DNA of 17,150 bases from M3007 sp038246345 (GTDB lineage: Bacteria; Bacteroidota; Bacteroidia; Chitinophagales; Saprospiraceae), in NCBI GenBank assembly GCA_038246345.1, contig JBBRWA010000105.1, positions 1 through 17,150 on the forward strand, in the 5' to 3' direction. Shown here one piece after another: positions 7,265 to 15,069 of the stretch (within the stretch, counting starts at the first letter, position 1; each line of letters opens with the position of its first letter). The notes under the pieces were generated by a model, which was not told the origin of the DNA, did not search any database, and was given only the letters and a program-made list of their open reading frames with translations. Position numbers and translations under genes: made by a program.

Positions 7265-7292
7265 CCTTCCCCCAACCCCTTCCTCCTAAGAG
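7265..7292. repeat. C/G-rich repeat fragment in the rplM leader
   Basis: The plus strand reads CCTTCCCCCAACCCCTTCCTCC followed by TAAGAGG. It resembles the C-rich half of a CCCCAACCCC-type hairpin repeat that I know as common between Bacteroidota genes; identity is from memory, not a search. In the rplM mRNA it gives five G-runs of 2-5 bases, so a two-layer G-quadruplex is possible. Confidence 0.4.
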
Positions 7293-7296
7293 GCCG

Positions 7297-7327
7297 CAAA
7301 TGTAATACGACCTTTTTTGCTGTGCAA
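7297..7327 (-). promoter_or_regulatory. Promoter of the rplM-rpsI-rpsB-tsf operon
   Basis: On the minus strand TTG (7327-7325) is followed by 20 nt and TACATTTG (7304-7297). This is an exact match to the Bacteroidota primary-sigma pattern TTG-N19-21-TAnnTTTG. Transcription would start near 7290 and give a leader of about 85 nt before the rplM ATG. Confidence 0.75.
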
Positions 7328-7433
7328 GGAATCTGCAAAAATTTATTGTAAAAAAAAATGTAACTACCTGAAAATGAGTGGAATTTTCGCACAGCTATTT
7401 CAGGCTTTAACTAAATACGGCGGAAATGGTCAT

Positions 7434-7651
7434 ATGTTTATCATTCGCTCCGCAGGAGCTGGGCTACGGATTAAGGCACTCCTGCCGACACCAATCGCGC
7501 AGCCATCGACAGTTCATACGATTTTTCGCTGCTGACCATTTTTGACAATGCCGCTGACGAAGCACCCTACCAACAGCATCCTGACCACCTGAAGTTTATT
7601 GATGGCTGTAAGTACTTGTGGCAAAAAGTTTTGGTGTACGACGCTGTGTAG
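7434..7651 (+). pseudogene. Remnant of a Dabb (stress-responsive alpha/beta barrel) family gene
   Basis: Reading plus from 7475 to the TAG at 7649-7651 gives GTPADTNRAAIDSSYDFSLL, then TIFDNAADEAPYQQHPDHLK and FIDGCKYLWQKVLVYDAV. This is the C-terminal half of the small dimeric ferredoxin-like Dabb proteins, with the family's GxPAxTNRxxIDxSY block, YQxxPxH motif and WxxVxxYD end. In that frame a TAA (7472-7474) stands right before GTPA. An ATG with the typical family start MFI lies at 7434 in another frame, only about 40 bp away. About 35 codons are therefore missing and the frame is broken. The opposite-strand reading frame at 7567-7764 is only a shadow. Intact Dabb proteins are about 95-105 residues; their role is unclear. 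Confidence 0.75.
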
Positions 7652-7678
7652 GCCAATGCCCTTGACTTAGCGTTTTTT
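7641..7678 (+). terminator. Vestigial terminator of the Dabb remnant
   Basis: ACGCT (7641-7645) pairs with AGCGT (7669-7673), with a smaller inner AGGC/GCCC-type pairing, and six T residues (7673-7678) follow. Its place overlapping the stop codon fits a gene once transcribed on the plus strand. Confidence 0.4.
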
Positions 7679-7716
7679 AGGACGGTACAACCCGTGCCTG
7701 CCCCGGTGGCAATATA

Positions 7717-7751
7717 GAAAGCCCCGCCAGCATTACGCCGTGGGGCCTTTC
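7717..7751 (-). terminator. Probable terminator after the outer-membrane barrel gene
   Basis: GAAAGCCCC (7717-7725) pairs with GGGGCCTTTC (7742-7751) around one bulged base, making a GC-rich stem about 30 bp past the stop of the 822-aa gene. The tract after it on the minus strand (TTTCTATATT) is only moderately T-rich, so efficiency is uncertain. Confidence 0.55.
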
Positions 7752-7781
7752 TCCGATTAACCAAATCAAACTTTCGTATTT

Positions 7782-10250
7782 TTAATTTCCGGATTTTATC
7801 CGTGAATTTACATCTTCTGTACCCGTTTTGCGCTGACGTGATCCTTTCACGTTCTTGTTGCCGAAACGGTAATTAAAGTTCAGTTTTACATTTTGACTTT
7901 CCCAGTTACCGCTTCCAACCATATATAGGCCAGGGGTAAAATCATTTACGCTGCGCCAGCCAGCGGTGCCGAGAATATCACTTACATTGAGGCTGATGTC
8001 GCCATCGCCGTGGAGGACTTTCTTGCGAATTCCTAAGTCCAATGAACCCATTGCTTTCGTGCGGAATGTGGCCTGCCAGATGGCTGGCGAATTATACCAG
8101 CCTGAAACTTGCAACGACCAGTCCTTGGGGAGTTTGAAGGTTTGTTCGCTGTATATGTTGAAAGAAGAAAATGAAGCTTTGTAAGCGTATCCAGGCCGAA
8201 AATTGGCATCAAATGCGCTAATGACACCCGAAAAATTGACAAATCCATCCCACCATTTGGCAATGGGTATGGGACAACTGATACTTAAAGAATAGTTGCT
8301 CTGTGAAGCAATATTGCCCTGACGCATGAAAGATACTCCTGCTGATGCTGTGTCGATGTACTCGGTAAACAGGTCGTTGGTGTGGCTATACCCAACGGTC
8401 GTGTTCAAAAAGCTCATAAAAGTGTGCGTAAGCTCCAGCGAATGGGTGAATTGGGGACGCAGGAAAGGATTCCCTTTTTTGAAGGTCAATTCGTCGAGCC
8501 TGTCTTCAAACGGGTTGAGGTCGCGGTAGCTGGGGCGATCAATGCGGCGGCTGTACGTGAGGTTGAATTGGTTCTGCTTGTTCATGGAATATGTCAAGGC
8601 GGCACTTGGGAACCAGCTTAGATACTTGTTGCTCGGCATTTCGTCCTTTTCCGGGTTCAGGCTGGTGAGTTCGCCTTTCCAATCGGTATGTTCTGCCCTA
8701 AGCCCCGCCTGGAAGCTCCACTTTTTCAGCTGAACATTGTAATTTACATATCCTGCATTTACCATCTCCTGGTAGACAAATTGATTGCTTCTTCCGGTAT
8801 CAATTTGCGGCACACCACCCAGCACATTGAAAAAATCAAAGGTGTTGTCCGTCTCTACATTGTTCAATTTAAAGCCTACCCCAAACTTTCCTTTCCAGAG
8901 TTTTTGCTCCCAATCTGCTTTTAAAATGGTGACGATAATATCCGTGGGCGTGTTGTTGCGGTAAATTTTTTCTGACGCTAGGGTTTGCTCTGAGGCATCG
9001 TAGTAACGGTTTGGCTGGTAGGAATCTGCCCGGGAATGGAAAATGCCCCTGTTGGCATCAATGCTCAGTTCATGCCCTGAAGTATCCACAAAACGGTAGT
9101 TCAGGTTAAAGTTGAAATTGTCGCGCGCCTGGGCTTGTCGGTTGGAAGCTATCAGTATCGATTCTACCTGATCGGGATTTTCGAGCGGCGAGATCAATGT
9201 TTTGGATGAGTTTTCCCAAGGACCTTGTGCATGTTGGCCATCCACGATAAAGCCTATGGTGTTTTTGGAATTCAGGAAGAAATCTGTGCCGACCTTGAAA
9301 TTGTGGTTGTTATTATTGTCTTTCATCTCACTTTTCTGATCGTACCGGCGGCTTGGGTCGTAGTTTGGCAGGTTTGGGTCGGTTTGCGAGCCTTGTTGGT
9401 CGCGGCGCAGGTTCAGGGTATTGTGCCAATCACCGTAGTGGTTGGAATAATTGCCAAACATGTTCATGGTTTTGTTTCGGTGGTTGAACGACAGGTTGCC
9501 GCCACCTTTCAAACTTTTGCCGTATGTGGCATTGCCGCCAATGGAGCCATTCGTACCCAGCGCCTTGTTCTTTTTCGACTTGAAATTGATGATGCCGCCA
9601 TTGCCGCTCGCGTCGTATTTGGCCGAAGGGTTGGTGATCAATTCAATGGCCGCAATATCTTCGGCACGCATACTTTTTAGCAGATCGGCCACTTCTTTCG
9701 AGTCCATCGGCACATCGCGCCCGTCAATCTGGAAACGAACCGAGTTTTTCCCCTTGATGGCTATGTTGTCGTTGTTGTCAACCGTAACACCGGGGGCTTT
9801 GCGCAACAATTCGAGCGCATTTTGCCCTTGGGAATTGATATTGCCTTCCACGTTTAACACCGTTTTATCCGCCTTTACTTCTATTAGGGGTTTGCGCGCC
9901 ACTATGGTGACTTGGGCCAGTTCATTGTTGGCAGCCTTGAGTTGAATGGGTTCAATAAGTTTGTCGCCGCCGTTGTAGTCAAATGCCGCGCTGGCACCAG
10001 TACCTTCACCCAGCAAATTGATGTTCAGATAGTACCGACCTTTGGCAATATGCTCCAATTCAAATCTGCCAGCTTCGTCGGTAATGGCACCTTTTACCAA
10101 AGCAGAATCGGAGGATTGGTACAACATTACGGTGGCAAACTCCGCAACATTTCCACTCGAGGTTACAATGGAACCGGTAATTTTTTGTGCTTGCACTTTG
10201 GCAAAGGCACAACATAAAAGGAAGATTGTTAACAGGTTAGATGATTTCAT
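7782..10250 (-). CDS. TonB-receptor-like outer-membrane beta-barrel protein (OMP_b-brl_3 type)
   Basis: The 822-residue protein has a signal peptide (to about residue 22, KVQAQ) and then a CarboxypepD_reg-like beta-sandwich (about 23-105: ITGSIVTSSGNVAEFATVML, GAITDEAGRFELE). A plug-like domain follows at about 118-225 (PLIEVKADKTVLNVEG, GQNALELLRKAPGVTVDNND, and NPSAKYDASGNGGIINFKSK). The remainder is a large barrel with many aromatic strand ends, such as QFNLTYSRRIDRPSYRDLNP and VKLNFNYRFGN. This matches the outer-membrane barrel family related to TonB-dependent receptors. There is no SusD partner and no TonB box that I can identify, so the ligand is unknown. The gene stands alone, with its own promoter candidate upstream and terminator downstream. 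Confidence 0.92.
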   Translation of the reverse strand: MKSSNLLTIFLLCCAFAKVQAQKITGSIVTSSGNVAEFATVMLYQSSDSALVKGAITDEAGRFELEHIAKGRYYLNINLLGEGTGASAAFDYNGGDKLIEPIQLKAANNELAQVTIVARKPLIEVKADKTVLNVEGNINSQGQNALELLRKAPGVTVDNNDNIAIKGKNSVRFQIDGRDVPMDSKEVADLLKSMRAEDIAAIELITNPSAKYDASGNGGIINFKSKKNKALGTNGSIGGNATYGKSLKGGGNLSFNHRNKTMNMFGNYSNHYGDWHNTLNLRRDQQGSQTDPNLPNYDPSRRYDQKSEMKDNNNNHNFKVGTDFFLNSKNTIGFIVDGQHAQGPWENSSKTLISPLENPDQVESILIASNRQAQARDNFNFNLNYRFVDTSGHELSIDANRGIFHSRADSYQPNRYYDASEQTLASEKIYRNNTPTDIIVTILKADWEQKLWKGKFGVGFKLNNVETDNTFDFFNVLGGVPQIDTGRSNQFVYQEMVNAGYVNYNVQLKKWSFQAGLRAEHTDWKGELTSLNPEKDEMPSNKYLSWFPSAALTYSMNKQNQFNLTYSRRIDRPSYRDLNPFEDRLDELTFKKGNPFLRPQFTHSLELTHTFMSFLNTTVGYSHTNDLFTEYIDTASAGVSFMRQGNIASQSNYSLSISCPIPIAKWWDGFVNFSGVISAFDANFRPGYAYKASFSSFNIYSEQTFKLPKDWSLQVSGWYNSPAIWQATFRTKAMGSLDLGIRKKVLHGDGDISLNVSDILGTAGWRSVNDFTPGLYMVGSGNWESQNVKLNFNYRFGNKNVKGSRQRKTGTEDVNSRIKSGN

Positions 10251-10322
10251 AGCTTAACTTTTCAGTCTTGAATAGGCGCACAGGGAGACGGCGTACCATC
10301 TCGTGTTTTTGTTTTCCTGTTA

Positions 10323-10351
10323 CAAAGGTGCGTTATCTTAGTATTATGCAA
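10323..10351 (-). promoter_or_regulatory. Candidate promoter of the 822-aa barrel gene
   Basis: On the minus strand TTG (10351-10349) is followed by 18 nt and CACCTTTG (10330-10323), one base off TAnnTTTG at its first position and slightly tight in spacing. It would give a leader of about 65 nt. Confidence 0.45.
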
Positions 10352-10537
10352 AGCATAGAACCTACCAAAGCATACTTCCAAAATATCAATCGCTGAACTT
10401 TACCGACGAACGGAATTATGCGTTGGGTACACACCCTGTCTATCCAAGACACTTGCATGGACAGAAGGGTTACAAGAAGGATGCATGGAAAGGATGGACA
10501 ACCGTTTTGGATAGACGAACGGTTGAAAATTTGGGGT
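10352..10537. other. Intergenic stretch without a recognised gene
   Basis: The 400-bp gap 10251-10651 holds the barrel promoter and the 10538-10573 terminator. Between them the plus strand has a stop-free frame of 65 codons from 10342 to TAA at 10537, with no start codon (see findings). A 6-bp inverted repeat (ACCGTT 10501-10506, AACGGT 10518-10523) is also present. I see no RNA gene. Confidence 0.5.
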
Positions 10538-10573
10538 AAAAAAAAGGCCAACGCAGCTGCGACGACCCTTTTT
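10538..10573 (-). terminator. Intrinsic terminator after the 428-aa exported protein gene
   Basis: Read on the minus strand, AAAAAGGG, a central CGCAGCTGCG palindrome and GGCC followed by eight T residues form an A-stem-T hairpin about 80 bp after the TAG stop. The T5 run on the other side makes it potentially bidirectional. Confidence 0.75.
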
Positions 10574-10651
10574 GATTTACTTTGATAAATGAACCGTGAT
10601 TAAAAACGCCCAATGAATCAGGCTTTAAGAGGAAGGAATATAATAGGTGCG

Positions 10652-11938
10652 CTACGTCTTCTGGTGCTTTTTCTTTGCTGCGGGGAACAAGATATTATTG
10701 AGTATCAAACGAAACCCAGGAGATTGTGGGTGTAAGTTCAAATCTGTCGGTGGATCACCTACATAGTGGCGGTAGTCTTCCGGGTCATGCCCGCTGTAAA
10801 AGGTAAAGAAACCTTGACCATAAGCACCATGTATGTAGCGTGCTTCGTTGGCAGGCTTGTTTTCTCCCATAATCAGTACGTTTGATTTGATGTATTGTTT
10901 TTGAAACGCGGTGGCCTGCCCCATAAAACCTTTTACGGTGCGGGTTTGGCATTGTGTCAGCATTGTAGGGATAGGATCCCATTTTGCGGAAAAATCAAAC
11001 AAGGTGAAATAATCCTGCTCTGGAGACACCCGGCGACCCAGCACCTCGCTGTGATCGATCGTAGAATGCTCGTAAATCATCGGATCAGTGATAATGTCGA
11101 AATTCTCAAACGCCAGCGTTTTGCTGTAATCCAGTTTTGCTTTGTACCCTGGGTCAATCGGATCGCCATCAAATACCGCTGCGCAAATATCGGTGCCTTC
11201 TGCGGCCAGCGCAATATCATAGGTATCCGTGGCAGAACACATGGCAAACATAAACCCTCCACCGATGATGAAGTCTTTTAGTTTCTGGGCTACAGCCAGT
11301 TTCAATTGACTCACTTTGTCAAACCCGTTTTTTTGCGCCAGTTTTTCCATCATGCGCACATGGTCGCGGTACCAGGGCTGGCCACTGTAATTGGCATAAA
11401 ACTTCCCGTACATCCCGGCAAAGTCTTCGTGGTGCAAATGAAGCCAATCATACTCTGCAAGTTTGCCTTGTAGTACTTCGGTATCGTACAACACATCGTA
11501 AGGTATTTCAGCGTAGGTCAATACCATGGTCACCGCATCGTCCCAGGGCTGAAGGGTCTGTCCTTTTTCGTCTGTCTCCGGCGTATAAACTGCAATTCTT
11601 GGCGCTTTCTCCAGTTTTATTTTGTCCATGTTCACCTCCGGGTTGAGTATTTCATTCTCAATAGCCGCAAACTGAGCATCGGCGATCACTTCATAACTCA
11701 CATCGCGGGTTTTGCATTCTTTTTCAAATGCCGGCGCATACGCAAAGGCAAAACTACCGCCGCGATAATTGAGCAGCCAATAAGCTTCTACTCCTTGAGA
11801 AAGCACCCAATATGTAATACCATAGGCCTTTAAATGATTTCGCTGGTGCGTTTCATCCATGGGAATCAGGATGACAGAGGCTTTCATTTGGCTGTGAATG
11901 GAGCCTAAAAATGCCAGTATTATTAAGAGACGACGCAT
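10652..11938 (-). CDS. Exported protein with glutamine-amidotransferase-like fold (often misnamed asparagine synthetase B)
   Basis: The 428-residue protein has a signal peptide (LLIILAFLGSIHSQMKA), so it is periplasmic or secreted. I recognise ILIPMDETHQRNHLKAYGI and WLLNYRGGSF (about 24-63) from Bacteroidota proteins labelled 'asparagine synthetase B'. None of the features of that enzyme is present: there is no N-terminal Cys2 nucleophile and no SGGxDS ATP loop. From about residue 112 it looks like a class I amidotransferase or ThuA-like Rossmann fold: APRIAVYTPETDE, then IIGGGFMFAMCSATDTYD with Cys234 in a nucleophile-elbow-like turn, and GQGFFTFYSGHDPEDYRH with His384. No enzyme activity is proven. 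It is a single-gene unit with a terminator at 10538-10573 and heptamer repeats in its leader. Confidence 0.85.
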   Translation of the reverse strand: MRRLLIILAFLGSIHSQMKASVILIPMDETHQRNHLKAYGITYWVLSQGVEAYWLLNYRGGSFAFAYAPAFEKECKTRDVSYEVIADAQFAAIENEILNPEVNMDKIKLEKAPRIAVYTPETDEKGQTLQPWDDAVTMVLTYAEIPYDVLYDTEVLQGKLAEYDWLHLHHEDFAGMYGKFYANYSGQPWYRDHVRMMEKLAQKNGFDKVSQLKLAVAQKLKDFIIGGGFMFAMCSATDTYDIALAAEGTDICAAVFDGDPIDPGYKAKLDYSKTLAFENFDIITDPMIYEHSTIDHSEVLGRRVSPEQDYFTLFDFSAKWDPIPTMLTQCQTRTVKGFMGQATAFQKQYIKSNVLIMGENKPANEARYIHGAYGQGFFTFYSGHDPEDYRHYVGDPPTDLNLHPQSPGFRLILNNILFPAAKKKHQKT

Positions 11939-11946
11939 TTTTTGAG

Positions 11947-11988
11947 TTATGAGTTATGAGTGATGAGTTATGAGTTATGAGTGATAAG
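11947..11988. repeat. Heptamer tandem repeat in the leader of the 428-aa protein gene
   Basis: Six contiguous 7-nt units, TTATGAG, TTATGAG, TGATGAG, TTATGAG, TTATGAG and TGATAAG, occupy 11947-11988, starting 9 bp upstream of the start codon at 11938. The units carry substitutions in a regular pattern (two TTATGAG then one TGAT-type), so the array may be two copies of a 21-bp unit. Confidence 0.92.
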
Positions 11989-12053
11989 TGATCCGGTGGG
12001 TTGCTTTAAAACGAATTTATTAGGAAAAGATTTTTAGAGCATGTTATGGAAAG

Positions 12054-12061
12054 CAAAGATA
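12054..12061 (-). promoter_or_regulatory. Candidate -7 element for the 428-aa protein gene
   Basis: The minus strand reads TATCTTTG, matching TAnnTTTG exactly. I see no TTG at the normal distance upstream. If used, transcription starts near 12047 and the heptamer array lies inside the leader of about 110 nt. Confidence 0.4.
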
Positions 12062-12302
12062 GTATTTGTGCCGAGGATCGGCCCAGCCCTTAATGCAAAC
12101 ATGCGTCATCCATTATTGTTTTACACTTGACAAGCCATGCTGTTACAAATTTATTGGCCAAAACAGGTTGATAAAAAGGCCGATAAGAACGCGCTCGTTG
12201 AATCGTTGCGCGAAAATTAACGTGTCGTGTGCGAGATGCCGCCTGTCTGTCCAGCGGCGTTCACCCAAAAAAGCAGCCGACTGTCAATTTGGCGGCCATA
12301 GG
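12062..12302. other. Divergent intergenic stretch upstream of clpB
   Basis: The whole gap between the two divergent genes is 479 bp (11939-12417). Apart from the repeat and promoter candidates listed separately I see no gene here. The 96-codon plus frame at 12066-12356 has Cys/Arg-rich, unlikely composition. An imperfect palindrome around CTGTCAATTTGGC (12276-12296) is the only other patterned stretch. Confidence 0.5.
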
Positions 12303-12352
12303 TCAGAAAAGTTGCCATTTTTTCTGAAAATCAAATTTGGAAACGAATTTGC
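12303..12352 (+). promoter_or_regulatory. Candidate sigma-54-like promoter and operator of clpB
   Basis: TTTGG at 12336-12340, ten bases, then GC at 12351-12352 give the GG-N10-GC spacing of a -24/-12 promoter, with TTGC at the -12 side. The CAC after GG is not conserved. Just upstream a perfect 8-bp inverted repeat (TCAGAAAA 12303-12310, TTTTCTGA 12320-12327) could be a regulator site. No good TAnnTTTG element is seen before clpB. Confidence 0.35.
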
Positions 12353-12417
12353 CTAAGTAAAATCATTGTTCCATTAACCCACAAAAAGCGACCTTGCAGT
12401 CGCATTCAATATAGAAT

Positions 12418-15069
12418 ATGACCTACGATAATTTTACCATAAAGGCTCAGGAAGCCATTCTCCAGGCGCAACAAATAGCCGCTGGTTACGATCAACAAAG
12501 TGTCGATACAGCACACCTGCTAAAAGGCATGTTGAAAACGGACGACTCCATCACCAATTTTATCTTGAAAAAAGCTGGTGCCAACATGCCGCGTTTTGAA
12601 GAAGACCTAGACAAACTGATTTGGGAGACACCTAAAGTACAAGGCGCTGACAAACAATACCTTACCAACGAAGCCAACAAAGCCGTTGCCGCGGCTAAAA
12701 CAATGCTAAAGGACTTTGGCGATGAATATATTTCGCTAGAACTCCTACTACTCGGCATCGCTAAAGGCAACGACAAAACAGCCCGGCTGCTCCGTGAACA
12801 CAGTGCTACCCTCGATACCATTACCGCCGCCGTGAAAGAACTGCGCAAAGGCCGAAAAGTCACCGATCAAAGCTCCGACAACGTTTACAATGCCCTCAAC
12901 AAATTCGCCATCAACCTGACTGAAATGGCGGAATTGGGCAAACTCGATCCGGTAATTGGCCGGGACGAAGAAATCCGTCGCGTACTGCATATTCTCAGCC
13001 GCCGCAAAAAAAACAACCCGGTGGTCATCGGCGACCCGGGCGTTGGGAAAACAGCCATTGTGGAAGGTATCGCCTGGCGTATCGTCAAACAAGACGTGCC
13101 GGAAACCCTTGCCGGAAAGAAAATATTCTCCCTCGATATGGCCTCGCTTATAGCCGGGGCGAAATACAAGGGCGAATTTGAAGAACGGCTGAAAGCCGTC
13201 ATCAAAGAAGTGGTGGACAGCAACGAACAGGTAATCCTGTTTATTGATGAAATCCATACGCTTGTGGGCGCAGGTGGCGGCCAAGGTGCCATGGATGCCG
13301 CCAACATATTGAAACCAGCTCTGGCGCGTGGAGAACTGCGCACCATCGGTGCCACCACACTCGATGAATACCAGAAATATTTTGAAAGTGATAAGGCGCT
13401 CGAACGCCGCTTCCAGGCAGTATATGTTGATGAGCCAAGCCTCGAAGACACCATCTCCATCCTCCGCGGCATCCGGGAGAAATACGAGAATTACCATAAA
13501 ATTCAAATACTCGATGAGTCGCTGATCGCTGCTGCCGAGTTGTCGCATCGCTATATTTCTGAAAGGAAACTGCCCGACAAGGCCATTGATCTGATTGACG
13601 AAGCAGGCGCCAAACTTCGGTTGGAGCTGGATTCTGTGCCCGAAGAAGTAGACAAGTTGGACCGCCAGTTGCGACAATTGGAAATCGAGCGGGAAGCCAT
13701 TAAACGGGAAAATGACACCCGCAAGCTGGATGCTATGAACAAGCAAATCCAGGATTTGCGCGAAAAATTGGACAGCCTGCGTGCCAAATGGACCTCCGAA
13801 AAAGAAATTGTTGAGGCCATTCAAAATTGCAAACAGAAATTGGAAGAGATGCACATCCTGTACCAGCGTGCCGAACGCGAAGGCAGCTTGGAAGATGCTT
13901 CCAAAATAAAATACCAGGATATTCCGGCACAGGAAGCCATGTTGAAGGCGGCGGAGGATAAATTAGCGCAGCTTGACCCTGAAAACCGCATGACCACCCA
14001 GGTGGTGACCGCCAACGATATCGCTGAAGTAGTAGCGCGTTGGACGGGCATACCGCTGACTAAAATGATGAAAGGTGAAAAAGAACGCTTGCTTCACCTG
14101 GAAACGGAAATGCACAAGCGCGTCATTGGCCAGGACGAAGCGGTGGAGGCTGTCAGCGATGCCATTCGCCGCAACCGCGCCGGATTGAGCGACCCCGACA
14201 AGCCCATTGGCTCCTTTATTTTCTGCGGGCCTACGGGTGTGGGTAAAACGGAACTCGCCAAGGCACTTGCTGATGTGCTTTTCGACGATGAAAAGGCCAT
14301 CACCCGTATTGACATGAGCGAATACCAGGAGAAACACAGCGTTTCCAGGCTTGTGGGCGCGCCTCCAGGTTACGTGGGTTATGACGAAGGTGGCCAATTG
14401 ACAGAAGCGGTTCGCCGTCGCCCCTACTCTATCGTCTTGCTCGATGAAATTGAAAAAGCACATCCAGACACGTTTAATATCCTGTTGCAGGTACTCGACG
14501 ACGGACGCCTGACCGATAACAAAGGCCGCACGGCCAATTTCAGAAACACCATCATCATCATGACGTCCAACCTTGCCAGCGATCGCATCATGGAAGTGTT
14601 TGAAGATTACGATGCCATGCCTGACAAACGCAAATCTGAAGTATTTGAGGCTGCCAAAGCGGAAGTAATGGATGCCTTGAAAACGGACCTTAGGCCTGAG
14701 TTTCTCAATCGTATCGACGAAGTGGTGGTGTTCCATCCATTGCAGAAAAACCAAATGGCACAAATACTGGAAATCTTGATGGGCGACATTCGCGAAATGC
14801 TGACCAGGCAGGAGCTAAGCCTTGAAATAACAAAGGGTGCTGCAAAAGTTTTGGTAGATCACGGATTTGACCCGCAATTTGGTGCACGCCCGCTCAAACG
14901 AACGCTCCAGCGCGAACTGATAAACGAACTAGCCAAACACCTGCTCGGCGGCGATTATGTCAAAGGGGATACAGTGCTGATAGATGCGAAGGGGGTGGCG
15001 CTCATTTTTGGGAGGAAGTCAATTATGAATGGAAAGGAAGTGGTGACGAAGGAGTTACCTGCCAACTAA
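12418..15069 (+). CDS. clpB: ATP-dependent disaggregase ClpB (Hsp100)
   Basis: The 883-residue protein is the hexameric cytoplasmic chaperone that works with DnaK to pull proteins out of aggregates. In order: the N domain (1-145), the first AAA+ module with Walker A GDPGVGKT (205-212) and Walker B ILFIDEIH (273-280), and a pore-loop tyrosine in AKYKGEFEER (Tyr250). The ClpB-specific coiled-coil middle domain follows (about 400-525). The second AAA+ module has Walker A GPTGVGKT (604-611), pore loop GYVGYDEGG (651-659), Walker B VLLDEIE (673-679) and the arginine region RPEFLNRID (759-767). The middle domain and the lack of a ClpP-binding IGF/L loop separate it from ClpA and ClpC. It ends with a short tail beyond the usual C-terminus. 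It is probably stress-induced. Confidence 0.98.
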   Translation: MTYDNFTIKAQEAILQAQQIAAGYDQQSVDTAHLLKGMLKTDDSITNFILKKAGANMPRFEEDLDKLIWETPKVQGADKQYLTNEANKAVAAAKTMLKDFGDEYISLELLLLGIAKGNDKTARLLREHSATLDTITAAVKELRKGRKVTDQSSDNVYNALNKFAINLTEMAELGKLDPVIGRDEEIRRVLHILSRRKKNNPVVIGDPGVGKTAIVEGIAWRIVKQDVPETLAGKKIFSLDMASLIAGAKYKGEFEERLKAVIKEVVDSNEQVILFIDEIHTLVGAGGGQGAMDAANILKPALARGELRTIGATTLDEYQKYFESDKALERRFQAVYVDEPSLEDTISILRGIREKYENYHKIQILDESLIAAAELSHRYISERKLPDKAIDLIDEAGAKLRLELDSVPEEVDKLDRQLRQLEIEREAIKRENDTRKLDAMNKQIQDLREKLDSLRAKWTSEKEIVEAIQNCKQKLEEMHILYQRAEREGSLEDASKIKYQDIPAQEAMLKAAEDKLAQLDPENRMTTQVVTANDIAEVVARWTGIPLTKMMKGEKERLLHLETEMHKRVIGQDEAVEAVSDAIRRNRAGLSDPDKPIGSFIFCGPTGVGKTELAKALADVLFDDEKAITRIDMSEYQEKHSVSRLVGAPPGYVGYDEGGQLTEAVRRRPYSIVLLDEIEKAHPDTFNILLQVLDDGRLTDNKGRTANFRNTIIIMTSNLASDRIMEVFEDYDAMPDKRKSEVFEAAKAEVMDALKTDLRPEFLNRIDEVVVFHPLQKNQMAQILEILMGDIREMLTRQELSLEITKGAAKVLVDHGFDPQFGARPLKRTLQRELINELAKHLLGGDYVKGDTVLIDAKGVALIFGRKSIMNGKEVVTKELPAN

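Noticed and set aside
10333..10551. A 72-codon minus-strand frame in the gap before the barrel gene
   Set aside because: It starts inside the terminator A/T tract and overlaps the barrel promoter; no family recognised.
10652..11938. True asparagine synthetase B
   Set aside because: It has a signal peptide and lacks both the N-terminal Cys2 amidotransferase site and the ATP-binding SGGxDS loop.
12276..12296. An imperfect palindrome around CTGTCAATTTGGC as a heat-shock operator
   Set aside because: Only about five base pairs of symmetry are present and I cannot match it to a defined operator with confidence.
12066..12356. A 96-codon plus-strand frame upstream of clpB
   Set aside because: The translation is rich in Cys and Arg and has no pattern. 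It overlaps the clpB promoter candidate and has no start context.
12748..13854. A long open minus-strand frame of 368 codons opposite clpB
   Set aside because: It is an antisense shadow of a high-quality ClpB coding sequence with all motifs intact, and its translation shows no family features.
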